The translations under genes and the position numbers were made by a program. A model generated the notes under the pieces. The model did no database searches, was not told the origin of the DNA, and saw only the letters and a program-made list of their open reading frames with translations. From Ananas comosus (Eukaryota > Streptophyta > Magnoliopsida > Poales > Bromeliaceae): 64,000 nt of DNA. The stretch covers positions 6,507,331-6,571,330 of the forward strand of contig NC_033627.1 in NCBI RefSeq assembly GCF_001540865.1. The letters are read 5' to 3'. Shown here in pieces: positions 1-8,700 of the stretch. Numbering within the stretch: the first letter of the stretch is position 1; each line of letters begins with the position of its first letter.

Positions 1-27
1 TGTAAATGAAATAACAAAGCAACATAC

Positions 28-339
28 CATAATATATTCATTCCATTCAGCATCGGTAGCAATTACTAAATGAGTTTTATCATCCCAGCTAAACTTCGGA
101 TGCTTCCTCAGATTGCTCACTATTTGATATTCGTTCTTGTAAAATTTTAGACGCTTTTCCAAATCATTAATATTGCATCTCAAACCAGTTGCTTTTATAA
201 ACTTTGCCATAATGTCATGCCAAACATTTTCTTTAAAGTCTTGTCCCTTTTTGCCACCATTAAGAGTATGCTTGACCATCAAATCAAGAAGTGTTATATC
301 ATAATTTTTCTCCCAAATGATTGAAGGCTGATCAGTCAT
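28..339 (-). CDS. Myb/SANT-like domain protein, first exon (partial gene)
   Basis: The minus strand opens with ATG at 339 and stays open for exactly 104 codons, to a good splice donor (ATG then GTATGT, intron from 27 downward) at the window edge. The protein starts MTDQPSIIWE. It has tryptophans at residues 9, 40, 85 and 99 and a run of amphipathic helices (residues about 16-25, 38-50, 58-80), like the plant Myb/SANT-like (Myb_DNA-bind_3) domain found in L10-interacting MYB-type proteins and in PIF/Harbinger-associated Myb-like proteins. Members are DNA-binding or protein-interaction factors in the nucleus. No frame damage is visible in this exon. The rest of the gene lies outside the window, so I cannot tell a host gene from the Myb-like gene of a DNA transposon. 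The family call rests on pattern recognition, not a search. Confidence 0.6.
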
Positions 340-901
340 CTTGATCTTTTTCCTTGATAATATTTTACGATGCTCTATGCTATAAAAATAAGAATCAAAA
401 GAGAAGCGAGTCAATATACATTCTTATCATTCTATATTCTACCAAAAGGGGTATATTCATTCTTGTTCTTATTTGCTACAAAAAATTCTATAAGAACTCC
501 AAGTTAATTACTGCTATTGATATAGGAAATATCAATTTTCATTTAATAATGAACAACAAAATGAATTTTTTAACTATAAAGTGATAAACAAATCTATAGT
601 TTCCCAATTTGTTAAGAGTTGATTACATTTGAAACTACAAGGCAGCATGTTAAACAAAAGTTAAATACAATAGATTTAAGAAGAATCTAACAATGAACTG
701 AAACACAAATTTCACTACATATAACTCATTCAATAATCATAATTTGACTAAAATCATTATGAATTTATTACAAATCACTGAATAAACTTTTGATAGCCAT
801 AAATAGAAAATACCTTTCATCTTCTCTCTTTGTCATCACTTAACCTCTTTTTTGAAATTTCGAAAGATAGATTCTCTCTATATATACAATTTACAAATAA
901 T
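340..901. other. AT-rich flank upstream of the Myb/SANT-like exon
   Basis: No convincing ORF, RNA gene or repeat is visible. The stretch is AT-rich and would contain the promoter and 5' leader of the minus-strand gene at 28-339. I could not choose a TATA box with confidence. Confidence 0.4.
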
Positions 902-1036
902 AGAGCAAGTGGCAAATGGCTTGGTGGTTGGCATCCGAGACCCAAGTTCGAATCTTAGTTGATTTATATTTCTAGCTAAGTTTATTTCTAAATGAAATAA
1001 ACAAAGCAGGTAGCGTGCTACCTATCCCTCAAAAAA
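902..1036 (+). mobile_element. tRNA-derived SINE
   Basis: The sequence opens with AGAGCAAGTGGCAAATGGCT and continues with TGGTGGTT (A-box-like) and GTTCGAATC (B-box, at about 947). This is the RNA polymerase III promoter layout of a tRNA-derived SINE. The body ends in a GTGCTACCTATC segment and an A-run near 1028-1036. A second copy of the same family lies inverted at 62343-62475 and matches over nearly the whole length. No clear target duplication was seen. Confidence 0.65.
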
Positions 1037-1118
1037 AATATTTAGGAAAACATTAGATAGACCCTTGGGGTTACTGCATTCTTTACTTTAGTATCTTATG
1101 ATTAATTTTAACTGTATC

Positions 1119-1635
1119 TGTTGGCATTCAGTTAAATCGAATCAGGCGCGCCCATGATCGAGCTCGATCCGACGGTTATTATGTTGTCTAATTGGACTAG
1201 GGTTAATCTCGCTTTTAAATTGGAAAGCTAATTAGAGATAAATTCTAATCATATTAGGATAACAATTAATAACTGATTTGACTTTATCTCTTACACACCT
1301 ATTAGGATTTTGGAATGGCTTATAAATACGGGCGATCTCACATAAAAGGAATAAGAGGAAAAATAAGAAGGAAGAAAAAAAAGAGAATAAGAAAATCAAG
1401 AGAGAAAAATAAGAAACCACATCCTCTATTAACCTATTATTCTAGAGGGTCTTGAACGGTGGATCGAAGATCGTGCTCGTTTGTAGTTCGATCCACCGCG
1501 AGTTTGGAGCGATAGAATATTTTTGAGGACGATCCGAGGACACGTGAATCAACCTCTACGATCCGGGCTCATCGCGTTCTAGCGCGAATCGCTTCCGCAA
1601 AAAGGTACAAATGAATACTTCCGCTGCATTCAACA
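1119..1635 (+). repeat. 5' LTR of the Ty1/copia element
   Basis: The 517-bp LTR is bounded by TG and CA and is preceded by the GTATC target duplication. It matches the LTR at 50396-50903 along its length with scattered substitutions and small indels. It holds a TATAAATA box at 1321-1328. A long purine-rich stretch follows at about 1342-1418, in the region expected to start the RNA. Confidence 0.95.
1321..1328 (+). promoter_or_regulatory. TATA box of the copia 5' LTR
   Basis: TATAAATA followed by ACGGGCG. The same box is kept in the 3' LTR at 50597-50604. Its position in the LTR fits the U3 promoter that drives the genomic RNA of copia elements. Confidence 0.6.
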
Positions 1636-1649
1636 TTGGTATCAGAGCC
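1636..1649 (+). promoter_or_regulatory. copia primer-binding site (initiator Met tRNA)
   Basis: TTGGTATCAGAGCC directly abuts the CA end of the 5' LTR. TGGTATCAGAGC is the usual complement of the 3' end of plant initiator methionine tRNA and primes minus-strand DNA synthesis. Confidence 0.9.
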
Positions 1650-1926
1650 TTATAAGGTTGATTTCGTGCCCTAAATTATCACTTCAAAAAGATTGCATGC
1701 GTAGATTTAAATCTATTATTGTTTGGATTTTTCTTCTTGCATGCTTGTGAGCGTTAATGGCGGTTTTTTCCAGAGTGGATATTTTTGCATGATTTTTTCA
1801 CATCTTGAAGCACCGATGTTGTAGATTAAATTTAAAAAGTTTGATTTAATTTGGTTTTGTATTTTATGAGAGAAACGAAACCCTAAATCGAAACTTTGCG
1901 AGCGGCTTGTTCGATGTGTGATCCAT
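1650..1926 (+). other. copia untranslated leader, first part
   Basis: Non-coding leader between the primer-binding site and gag. It is interrupted after 1926 by a gypsy LTR that starts TGTAAGATAAC, and it resumes at 16794. Confidence 0.6.
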
Positions 1927-2370
1927 TGTAAGATAACGAATCCTCGACGCGTAAAGCCGAACTTTGGTCGAAATTGACCGAAGTATGGTATTGGACGCTT
2001 TAAAGAGGTCCGTTGAGTGTTCCGAGTGATCGGAATGACTTCTAGGGGTATGAGGGACCAAAAGGGACCGTGGAGAGCAAGATTTGAGAATTTCGAAAAT
2101 TTTTGAATTTTTGGTGCTCTCGGGGTCCGGACCCTGCATTAGGGTCCGGACCCCATACACGGGAAAACGTGGAAAATTGCAAAAGGGTCATTTGTGTAAG
2201 GGGCTAAGTGCATTGTGCAAGTGGGAGTGTATATAGATGAGTTTTATCCTATTTTCTCTCATTTCCCCTCCACACCCCAACAAAAGAGAAAACCTTTCTC
2301 TCCCTAAACTCTCTCACTCTCTCCTAAGGTGGCTCCAAGAGGTGGAGTTTGAAAGTTTTGAGAAGCCCAA
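1927..2370 (+). repeat. Element A 5' LTR, left segment (genuine start)
   Basis: This matches the start of the 3' LTR at 13908 (TGTAAGATAAC, then the inverted repeat around 1961-1984). By eye there are about 10 differences in the first 110 bases. Unlike the 3' LTR and the segment at 2632 onward, it contains neither TRIM insertion: the target sites read straight through at about 2034 and about 2127-2146. A TATATAGA box lies at 2231-2238, followed by a CT-rich tract at 2288-2325. Confidence 0.75.
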
Positions 2371-2631
2371 GGATCTATCTAGATTGTATCTATCACCTAG
2401 AGGGGGGTGAATAGGTGAACGGCCAAAAACCACAAATCTCGATGCAATAAAAATAAATGTGAAAAATAAAAAGCACACCGAGATTTACGTGGGAAAACTC
2501 CAACTTGGAGAAAAACCCACGGGACCAACACGCGAAAAAATAATTCACTAAGAGAAAAGATTACAAGGTGATTACCGACTCCACGGACTCAACCTCTCTT
2601 AACCTCCTATGAATCTTCGCGCTACCCTCCN
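2371..2631. other. Unplaced repeat fragment ending in a single N
   Basis: The LTR match stops near 2370. The next 260 bases (including ACCTAGAGGGGGGTGAATAG) match nothing else in the window. They resemble the edge of another plant LTR or TRIM-type repeat. The single N at 2631 is followed by sequence that jumps back to the middle of a TRIM LTR (compare 14089 onward). The join therefore looks like an assembly seam rather than a biological boundary. Confidence 0.5.
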
Positions 2632-2841
2632 CACTAGTAATAATAACTGGGCTTAAGCATTTTGGGCTGGTGGTTGGGCCCAATGAGTTATTTTTGCTAG
2701 TGGGCTGGGTCGTTACATGGATTGACTTATAGGGGTATGAGAGACCAAAGAGGGCCTTGGAGAGCAAGATTTGAGAATTTTGAAAATTTTCAAATTTGTG
2801 GTGCTCTGGGGGTCCGAATCCTGCACGTAGGGTCCGGACCC

Positions 2842-3391
2842 TGTTGGCTTAAATGGGCCAGCATCCTGCCCTGTGGCGGGAGGCCATGTGGGCCGAGTCA
2901 TGTTCGAAATGGCGTGAGGCTTGGTTGGGCCGAGTCATGTTCGAAGTGGCGTGAGGCCAGGTGGGCCGAGTCACAATCGAGACCCGTGGGCGCTGTTTCT
3001 GTACGCTTTAAGTGAATTGGTTGCGTATTTCTAACAGCTCGAGCTTTTGGGATTAATGGTTAGCGCCAACGATCCGACAAGTGGTATCAAAGCCAGAGGT
3101 CACGAGTTTGATTCCTGCATGCTGCAAATGTGTGCAGGTGCTGGAGGGGGGATTGTTGGCTTAAATGGGCCAGCATCCTGCCCTGTGGTGGGAGGCCATG
3201 TGGGCCGAGTCATGTTCGAAATGGCGTGAGGCTAGGTTGGGTCGAGTCATGTACGAAGTGGCGTGAGGCCAGGTGGGCCGAGTCACAATCGAGACCCGTG
3301 GGCGCTGTTTCTGTACGCTTTAAGTGAATTGGTTGCGTATTTCTAACAGCTCGAGCTTTTGGGATTAATGGTTAGCGCCAACGATCCGACA
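2842..3391 (+). mobile_element. Complete 550-bp TRIM element, copy 1
   Basis: Two 238-bp LTRs (2842-3079 and 3154-3391) start TGTTGGCTTAAATGGGCC and end GATCCGACA. They flank an internal region of only 74 bp (3080-3153). That region begins with AGTGGTATCAAAGCC, a Met-tRNA primer site, and ends with GCTGGAGGGGGGAT, a polypurine tract. The direct repeat GACCC lies at 2837-2841 and 3392-3396. No protein is encoded, so it would depend on proteins from other elements. The same TRIM sits at the same site in the other LTR (14294-14843). Confidence 0.92.
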
Positions 3392-4058
3392 GACCCCGTA
3401 CACGGGAAAACGTGAAAAATTGCAAAAGGGTCATTTGTATGGGGGGCTAAGTGCATTGTGCAAGTGGGAGTGTATATAGATGGGTTTTATCCCATTTTCT
3501 CTCATTTCGCCTTCCACCCTAACAAAAGAGAAAACCTTTCTCTCTCTAAATTCTTTCTCTCTCTCCTAGGGTGGCTCCAATTCAGGTAGAGTTTGGTGGA
3601 GAGGAGCAGCTTGGAGGTCAAGCCATCATCTTCTTCATTCTAAGCTTGGGAAAAAGCTTGAGTTGAGGTGAGCTTCATAGCTTTTTATGAAGATGTTGGT
3701 TAGGGTTTGGTGTAATCCCTTTTAATTGAGTTGTATTGGAACCCTAGGTGATCCTCAGCTAGATTATTGCATGAATCAAGAGATATTATGTGTATTCTTG
3801 CAATAATGGTTTTTTAGGGTTTCAAGTGTGGGTTTGTGGATATGATGGGGTTTGATATAAATTGACCAATTGCAAACCTAATTAAAGGTAAAACCGACAT
3901 GGTGGGCAACTCAAATTGCAGTTCTTACGAGGGTGTGACGAGTCGTTGAAGAAAAGTACAGTTTTCGATTCGTTTGCGTGGGGTCGAGCCGAAACGCTGT
4001 TCATAAATCGCGAGGCTTGAGTTCTCGCATCTTGGCATCACCAAGAGGTGGGGGGTGC

Positions 4059-6552
4059 TATAAGGAAGTGAATTCTCAAAATACAAGAGTTGAACTTCGT
4101 TTAGAATCGACTGACTGTCGATTGGGTACACTTCTAAAAGGCCGAAGGCATCAAAAACCCAAAAAGTGCATTGGCGAGGGCCTCGGAGAGCAAGATGTGA
4201 AAAATCTATAATTTTGCAGATTTTGCTCTCGGGGACCGGTCCCTCCCACCAAGGAGGGACCGGTTCCCGTAAGCAGAAAGTGCTGCAGAAAAGTTCTACG
4301 CTCGATATTACTCTCGAGGTCCGGTCCCTCGGGAGGGGACCGGTCCTTGAAGGTCCGGTCCCTCAGGCGAGGACCTGTCCCCGTACGCGTAGAATAGGAG
4401 GCAGAGTCCTCTGCCTGCGAGAGTTGCTCTCGGGGACCGATCTCTCCAGGGACAGACCGGTCCCCGTAGCCCGAAACTGCCCAGGCTAGGGCAGTGTGTA
4501 ACTTGGAAAGTGAGAGGTGTTTTGTGCAAATGTGCACTTGTGAAGGGGTATAGAGGGGAAGTGAGCCCTCTTCTTCTCATTTCTTTCCCAACCTTACCCC
4601 TAACTCCTTCTCTCTCTCTAAACTCCTTTCTCTCTCTTTAGAAGGAGAAGAAGGAGGTGGATTTGGTGGAGAACAAGATCAAGGAAAGGATTAGCATCTT
4701 CTTCTTCCTCCTCTCCACCATGAGAGCAAGCTTTTTGAGGTAAGCTTTGAGAGCTTTCATGGTAGATCCCTCTAGATGGATTTTTACCTTCTAGAATTGG
4801 TTTTGTTGGAACCCTAGCTTGCCAAATAGAAGGTTTATACTTGAATCCAGGGATTTGAGATGGGGTTTTTGCAAGTTGTAAACCTAGGGCTCCAAATTGG
4901 GATTTTTGGAAATGGAAGGTTTGATCTAAATTGATCATATATAAACCTTATTACTAGGTATCTAAACGCGTTGGAAAGGTTGGATCGTCGATTCGTCGAG
5001 CCGGTGCGAAGATATCGCCGAAACAAGTGTTCGTGGCTTCGTATTGACTCGAAGAGTCGAAGCGGCGACCAAGGATCACGAAATCAAGTTCCTAGCGTCG
5101 CTACGTCGCCTAAAGGTGGGGGGTGTCATCCCGAAGCAACTGGGCTCCTCCCTATGTCTAAGTACTTATATGTTGATCATATTCCATATGTGTATATCAT
5201 GCATACTAGGGTGATTAGATGTTGCATTTACTATTCTTGCATGCTCCTTATAGTGTGGTGTAGTAGGCCTGACAAGTAAGATAGGGTGCATGAGGATGAG
5301 TTTTGTGACATAGAACCCTATAGAGATAAGTTAAATAATAACTTGATCTTGCATTGATGATATATGACTAGTATAGTCGAGACATTGCATCATGACGAGT
5401 GGCATTTGAACCAAGTAAACAACTTGACGAGTGGCATTAGGAATTAGTGTTAAAAGAACACTAGTGACATGATGGAATTAGGGGATAGATGAGTCTCCCT
5501 ACTTGACACCTTGCATGAGATCGGTGTCCATGATAGTGTTGACCCTAGAGATAGGGTATCCTTAGTGGACGAGGATTGGATTATACTCACATAGTCTGTT
5601 CAGCGCTTGTGGCGGTCGCTCCGCACAAATAGTGCGCTCCGGAGTTTGGCACGTGTATGATTGGGATAGCCTATTTGGGGTCCCAAGGGATAGGCTATTT
5701 GGGGTCCTGCAGATGATCCCTCGGGTTGTTCGAGTCCCCCATCATAGACGGATTTGAGATGTGAGTCGAGAGCGTGCCTATGGGCCAGCCAGAGGATTGG
5801 GTAATAAACTCATGAGAATTATGTGCATTGAGCATATTGAGCTAGTAGAGTTGCATCCATACTTGATGTTGGTACTATAGCATGTCATTGATTGCATGGC
5901 TATCTTGTTCATTCCTGAATTTCAAGGCATAGTAGTATAGTGAAATTCTATCAATATGCATCAGCATTACTTTCAGATATCTATCTATCTATCTATCTGC
6001 TCATGCTTGCTTAGACCTAGTGGGGAGATCGGCGGAGTCGGCGGCCGAACCCACTGGGAACTATGTATAATAGTTCTCATCCTACTTTGTTGCAGGGCCG
6101 AGCTCGAGTATATCCTGGCGAGGACCGTGATAAGGGCATGCGCCCTAGCTTAGTAGCAGCTACCCTATGCATTAGAGTACCGATGTACCCGAGAGTTGGG
6201 ATGTATTTTGAGGGAGTTGCTTATGTATTTTGGATGAACCTTGTATATATTCATTTTGGAGAGTTACAAACGTAAACCAAATGTAAATGAATGGTTGAAT
6301 GGATGTAATAGCTAGATGTATCTCTCTTTATTCACTTGTATTGTATACTTGTATCTTGCTCTTACTTGTTAGCACTAGTAGTGCTCCGTGCTTATCATGT
6401 ATGTAATTGAATTGTTCCTGGGCAATTCTATGTACATGATTCTGTTGTCAAGCCTTGGGCGGACAGGGGAAGTGCTGTCCGTCCCTGTCCGTCCGGCGTC
6501 TGTTCGACGCGCCCGAACAGGACCAAATTGGTAGCGGTCTCGGGGCATGACA
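4059..6552 (+). mobile_element. Solo LTR J (gypsy-type, 2.5 kb)
   Basis: It interrupts the element A 5' LTR. Removing it restores the collinear match to the 3' LTR at about 15509. The ends are TATAAGGAAG (TG mutated to TA) and GGGGCATGACA. The flanks are GGTGC (4054-4058) and GTTGC (6553-6557), a target duplication with one change. It holds the paired ACCGGT palindromes at about 4235-4270 and 4319-4383, CT-rich tracts at 4607-4640, a GAG/GTAAGC donor-like site at 4740, the conserved hairpin at 6012-6056 and an acceptor-like TTGTTGCAG at 6087-6095. No internal coding region is present, so it is a solo LTR left by LTR-LTR recombination. Confidence 0.88.
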
Positions 6553-6825
6553 GTTGCTATCCGAAGCAATCGGATTTCCTTTTATGTCTAAGTTGTTATT
6601 GTTGAGCATATATGTTCATATGTTGATTATCATGCATTATAGGATATGTGATTAAATATAATTCAATTCCTGGCATGCTTCCATGGTAGAATAGAAATCG
6701 TGAGTTGAATACATGATTTAGCGGATGCATGAGGATTGGATCTTAACATAGAATCTTATAGTACCAAGAACAAGTGATGAACTTGAACAATTTAATGACA
6801 TAAAAAGAGTGGCATGTGAAACTAG

Positions 6826-7020
6826 TGTAGTGGTGACACTTATGACATGAATATTGGGATAGGTGAATTCCCGAGTATATTGTTATCTCTAGTTGGTAGG
6901 GAATCCTCGAGTTGAGAGAAATAGTGTAGTGGTGACACTTATGACATGAATATTGGGATCGGTGAAATCCCGAGTATATTGTTATCCCTAGTTGGTCAGG
7001 TATCCTCGAGCTGAGAGAAT
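6826..7020 (+). repeat. Tandem duplication (~100 bp x2) inside the element A LTR
   Basis: A unit starting at TAGTGTAGTGGTGACACTTA and running through the CCTCGAG...GAGA segment occurs twice in tandem with a few differences. The same duplication is in the 3' LTR at about 15772-15970, so it predates this insertion. Confidence 0.8.
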
Positions 7021-7850
7021 TAGATCATACTCACGTAGTCTGTTCTAGCTTGGCGGTGGTCGCTCCACCCGAGCAGTGAGCTTCGGAGTTGTCACACGAT
7101 GGGTTAACGTACTTACCGAGCAGACGGTCTCGAGTGTGCATAGCGCAGAGTCTCCTCACCTATGGGATTTGGTTGTGAGTTGGGGCTTAACCTCTTAGGG
7201 TTAGCCAAGATGATTGGGTGACAAGTATATGAATAGCATGAATTATGAGCATAGTAGAGCCTTCATTCATATCGTATTGTTGAGGCATAGTAGCATGATA
7301 GCAGATTTCATTACTATGTTAGCAAATTTCAATACTCTATTTATATCTCTACTTATGCCTGCTTAGACCTAGTGAAAAAATCGGCAGAGTAGGCGGCCGA
7401 ACCCACTAGAAACTTTTGTTAGTTCTCGTCCCATTTTGTTGCAGGGCCTAGCACGAGCGGACAGGCTAAGGATCATGGTAAGGGCATAGCGCCATAGTTA
7501 GTAGCTTCCTTTTCCATTAGAGTACCATGTGTATATGAGAGACTTGATGTATATTGAGTGATGTTACTTTTGGAGAGTTGTATATGTATCATGAGATGAA
7601 ACTTGTATAACAAATGTATGTATTTTGGTGGTTAAATGAAAGTGAATGTAATAGCTAGTACTCTCTCTTGCTCTCGCTTGTATCATACTCACATGATTCA
7701 TGTATGTTGACTATATTTACCTGAGCAACTAAATGTACACGATTGATGTTTATTGAGCCTTGGGCTGACATGGGAGGTTCTGTCCGTTCGGCGTCTGTTG
7801 GGCGTACCCGAACCGACCAAATTGGCGGTTGCGGGGCGTGGCAGATTAAG

Positions 7851-7862
7851 TGGTATCAAAGC
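7851..7862 (+). promoter_or_regulatory. Element A primer-binding site
   Basis: TGGTATCAAAGC starts seven bases after the LTR end. It matches plant initiator Met tRNA with one change from the commoner TGGTATCAGAGC. Confidence 0.8.
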
Positions 7863-8202
7863 ATATAAAGAAAGAAGTCTAGGATGGACCTAGGAAACCC
7901 TAGGACGGTAACCGTAAGGGTCATAGGTGCGTGAGTGACGTTGACCTATGACGGGTGACGGAGGTTAAGTCAATTGGGTGTAATTGTTAGAATGTCTCCA
8001 ATGGTTGATAGAGATGGATTCAAGTAATATTGGTTCTCAACTCAAGGAAGCTGTGTTGGCGGCCGACAACATGACGCTAAAGGTTGAGAATGAGTATGCT
8101 TCTGTGCTTCCGCCTAATTTCGATGTTGGGTTGCTTAGTTTGTGAATCACGAGGAGTTCGTGGGTAAAGGTGATTAACCTAGTTGTTGCGTTTCAGGAGT
8201 TA
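7863..8202 (+). other. Element A leader
   Basis: Non-coding leader before gag. It ends with GTTGCGTTTCAG/GAGTTA just before the gag ATG. An equivalent TTTCAG/GA precedes the gag ATG of the minus-strand element C (about 38947-38960), so this may be a conserved 3' splice site. Confidence 0.45.
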
Positions 8203-8440
8203 ATGGCACCAAAGAGATGCCCCGTGACGAGATCCGCTCCGGGACCACCTCCTGGGGTGCCCAAGCATTCCGGATCTGACTAGGTGCGGGAGTTACGAGT
8301 GCAAGTCACTGCGATGGTCGGTGTGATGCAGCGCCAAGAGGATCAAATCGGAAGGCTGCAGGAATTGGTGGCGCAGTAAGTGGCGGCACAGCAGCAGCCG
8401 GCAGCTCAGGCGAATATTGAGCAACCTGCGCCCCCTATAA
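8203..8440 (+). pseudogene. Element A gag, N-terminal remnant
   Basis: The reading frame starts MAPKRCPVTRSAPGPPPG at 8203. It runs through a basic, proline-rich start and a helical, coiled-coil-like stretch (VQVTAMVGVMQRQEDQIGRL), with stops at about 8281 and 8378. The coiled-coil segment is similar in position to the gag N-terminus of element C (38749-38946). About 150 residues of gag that should follow are missing, replaced by a truncated LTR. Confidence 0.6.
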
Positions 8441-8700
8441 TATGAGAGCTTGGTTGCTTGGTTGCTCATGACGAGGACTTGTAGTGGTTCGGGGCCTTGG
8501 TTGCTCCTGGTTGGAGTGTGTGCGAGGTCTCAAATAAAGACTCCGCCCAGCGATGATTGGGCCTATGCTTGCGAGCGAGAGACGTTGCGTGTATCGAGAT
8601 AGGTTAGGCGGTAGGCCTTCGTGGGATCGACGGTCTGTGGACCACCCAAGGTAATTGGGATAAGCGGTATAGGCGAACTTCCTCTTTTGTCTATTTGTAG
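8441..8700. other. Unassigned sequence between gag remnant and LTR K
   Basis: Between the last recognisable gag residues and the first LTR-like sequence I cannot assign this stretch. It may be decayed gag or the far left part of LTR K. The minus-strand 89-codon frame here shows no family features. Confidence 0.3.

Larger units (their letters stand above)
2632..7843 (+). repeat. Element A 5' LTR, remainder
   Basis: This is collinear with 14089-16793 of the 3' LTR once the solo LTR at 4059-6552 is removed. It ends GCGGTTGCGGGGCGTGGCA before the primer site. By eye, divergence from the 3' LTR is under 1% from 2632 to about 3790. It rises to about 9% over 3840-4058 and about 5% after 6558. The first part is therefore either a gene-conversion tract or a copy placed here by gap filling. 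It carries the tail of a TRIM solo LTR (2632-2718) and a complete TRIM (2842-3391). Confidence 0.75.

Noticed and set aside
2722..3327. Plus-strand frames repeated almost identically at 14174-14779
   Set aside because: The repetition comes from the TRIM LTRs, not from a conserved protein family; codons do not resemble a known domain.
4151..4580. Overlapping frames of 90-128 codons on both strands in LTR J
   Set aside because: They arise from the GC-rich palindromic LTR region and have no family features; the whole interval is explained by the solo LTR.
6826..7020. Possible CRISPR-like direct repeats in the element A LTR
   Set aside because: Only two ~100-bp copies with no spacers, in a plant retrotransposon LTR; a simple tandem duplication.
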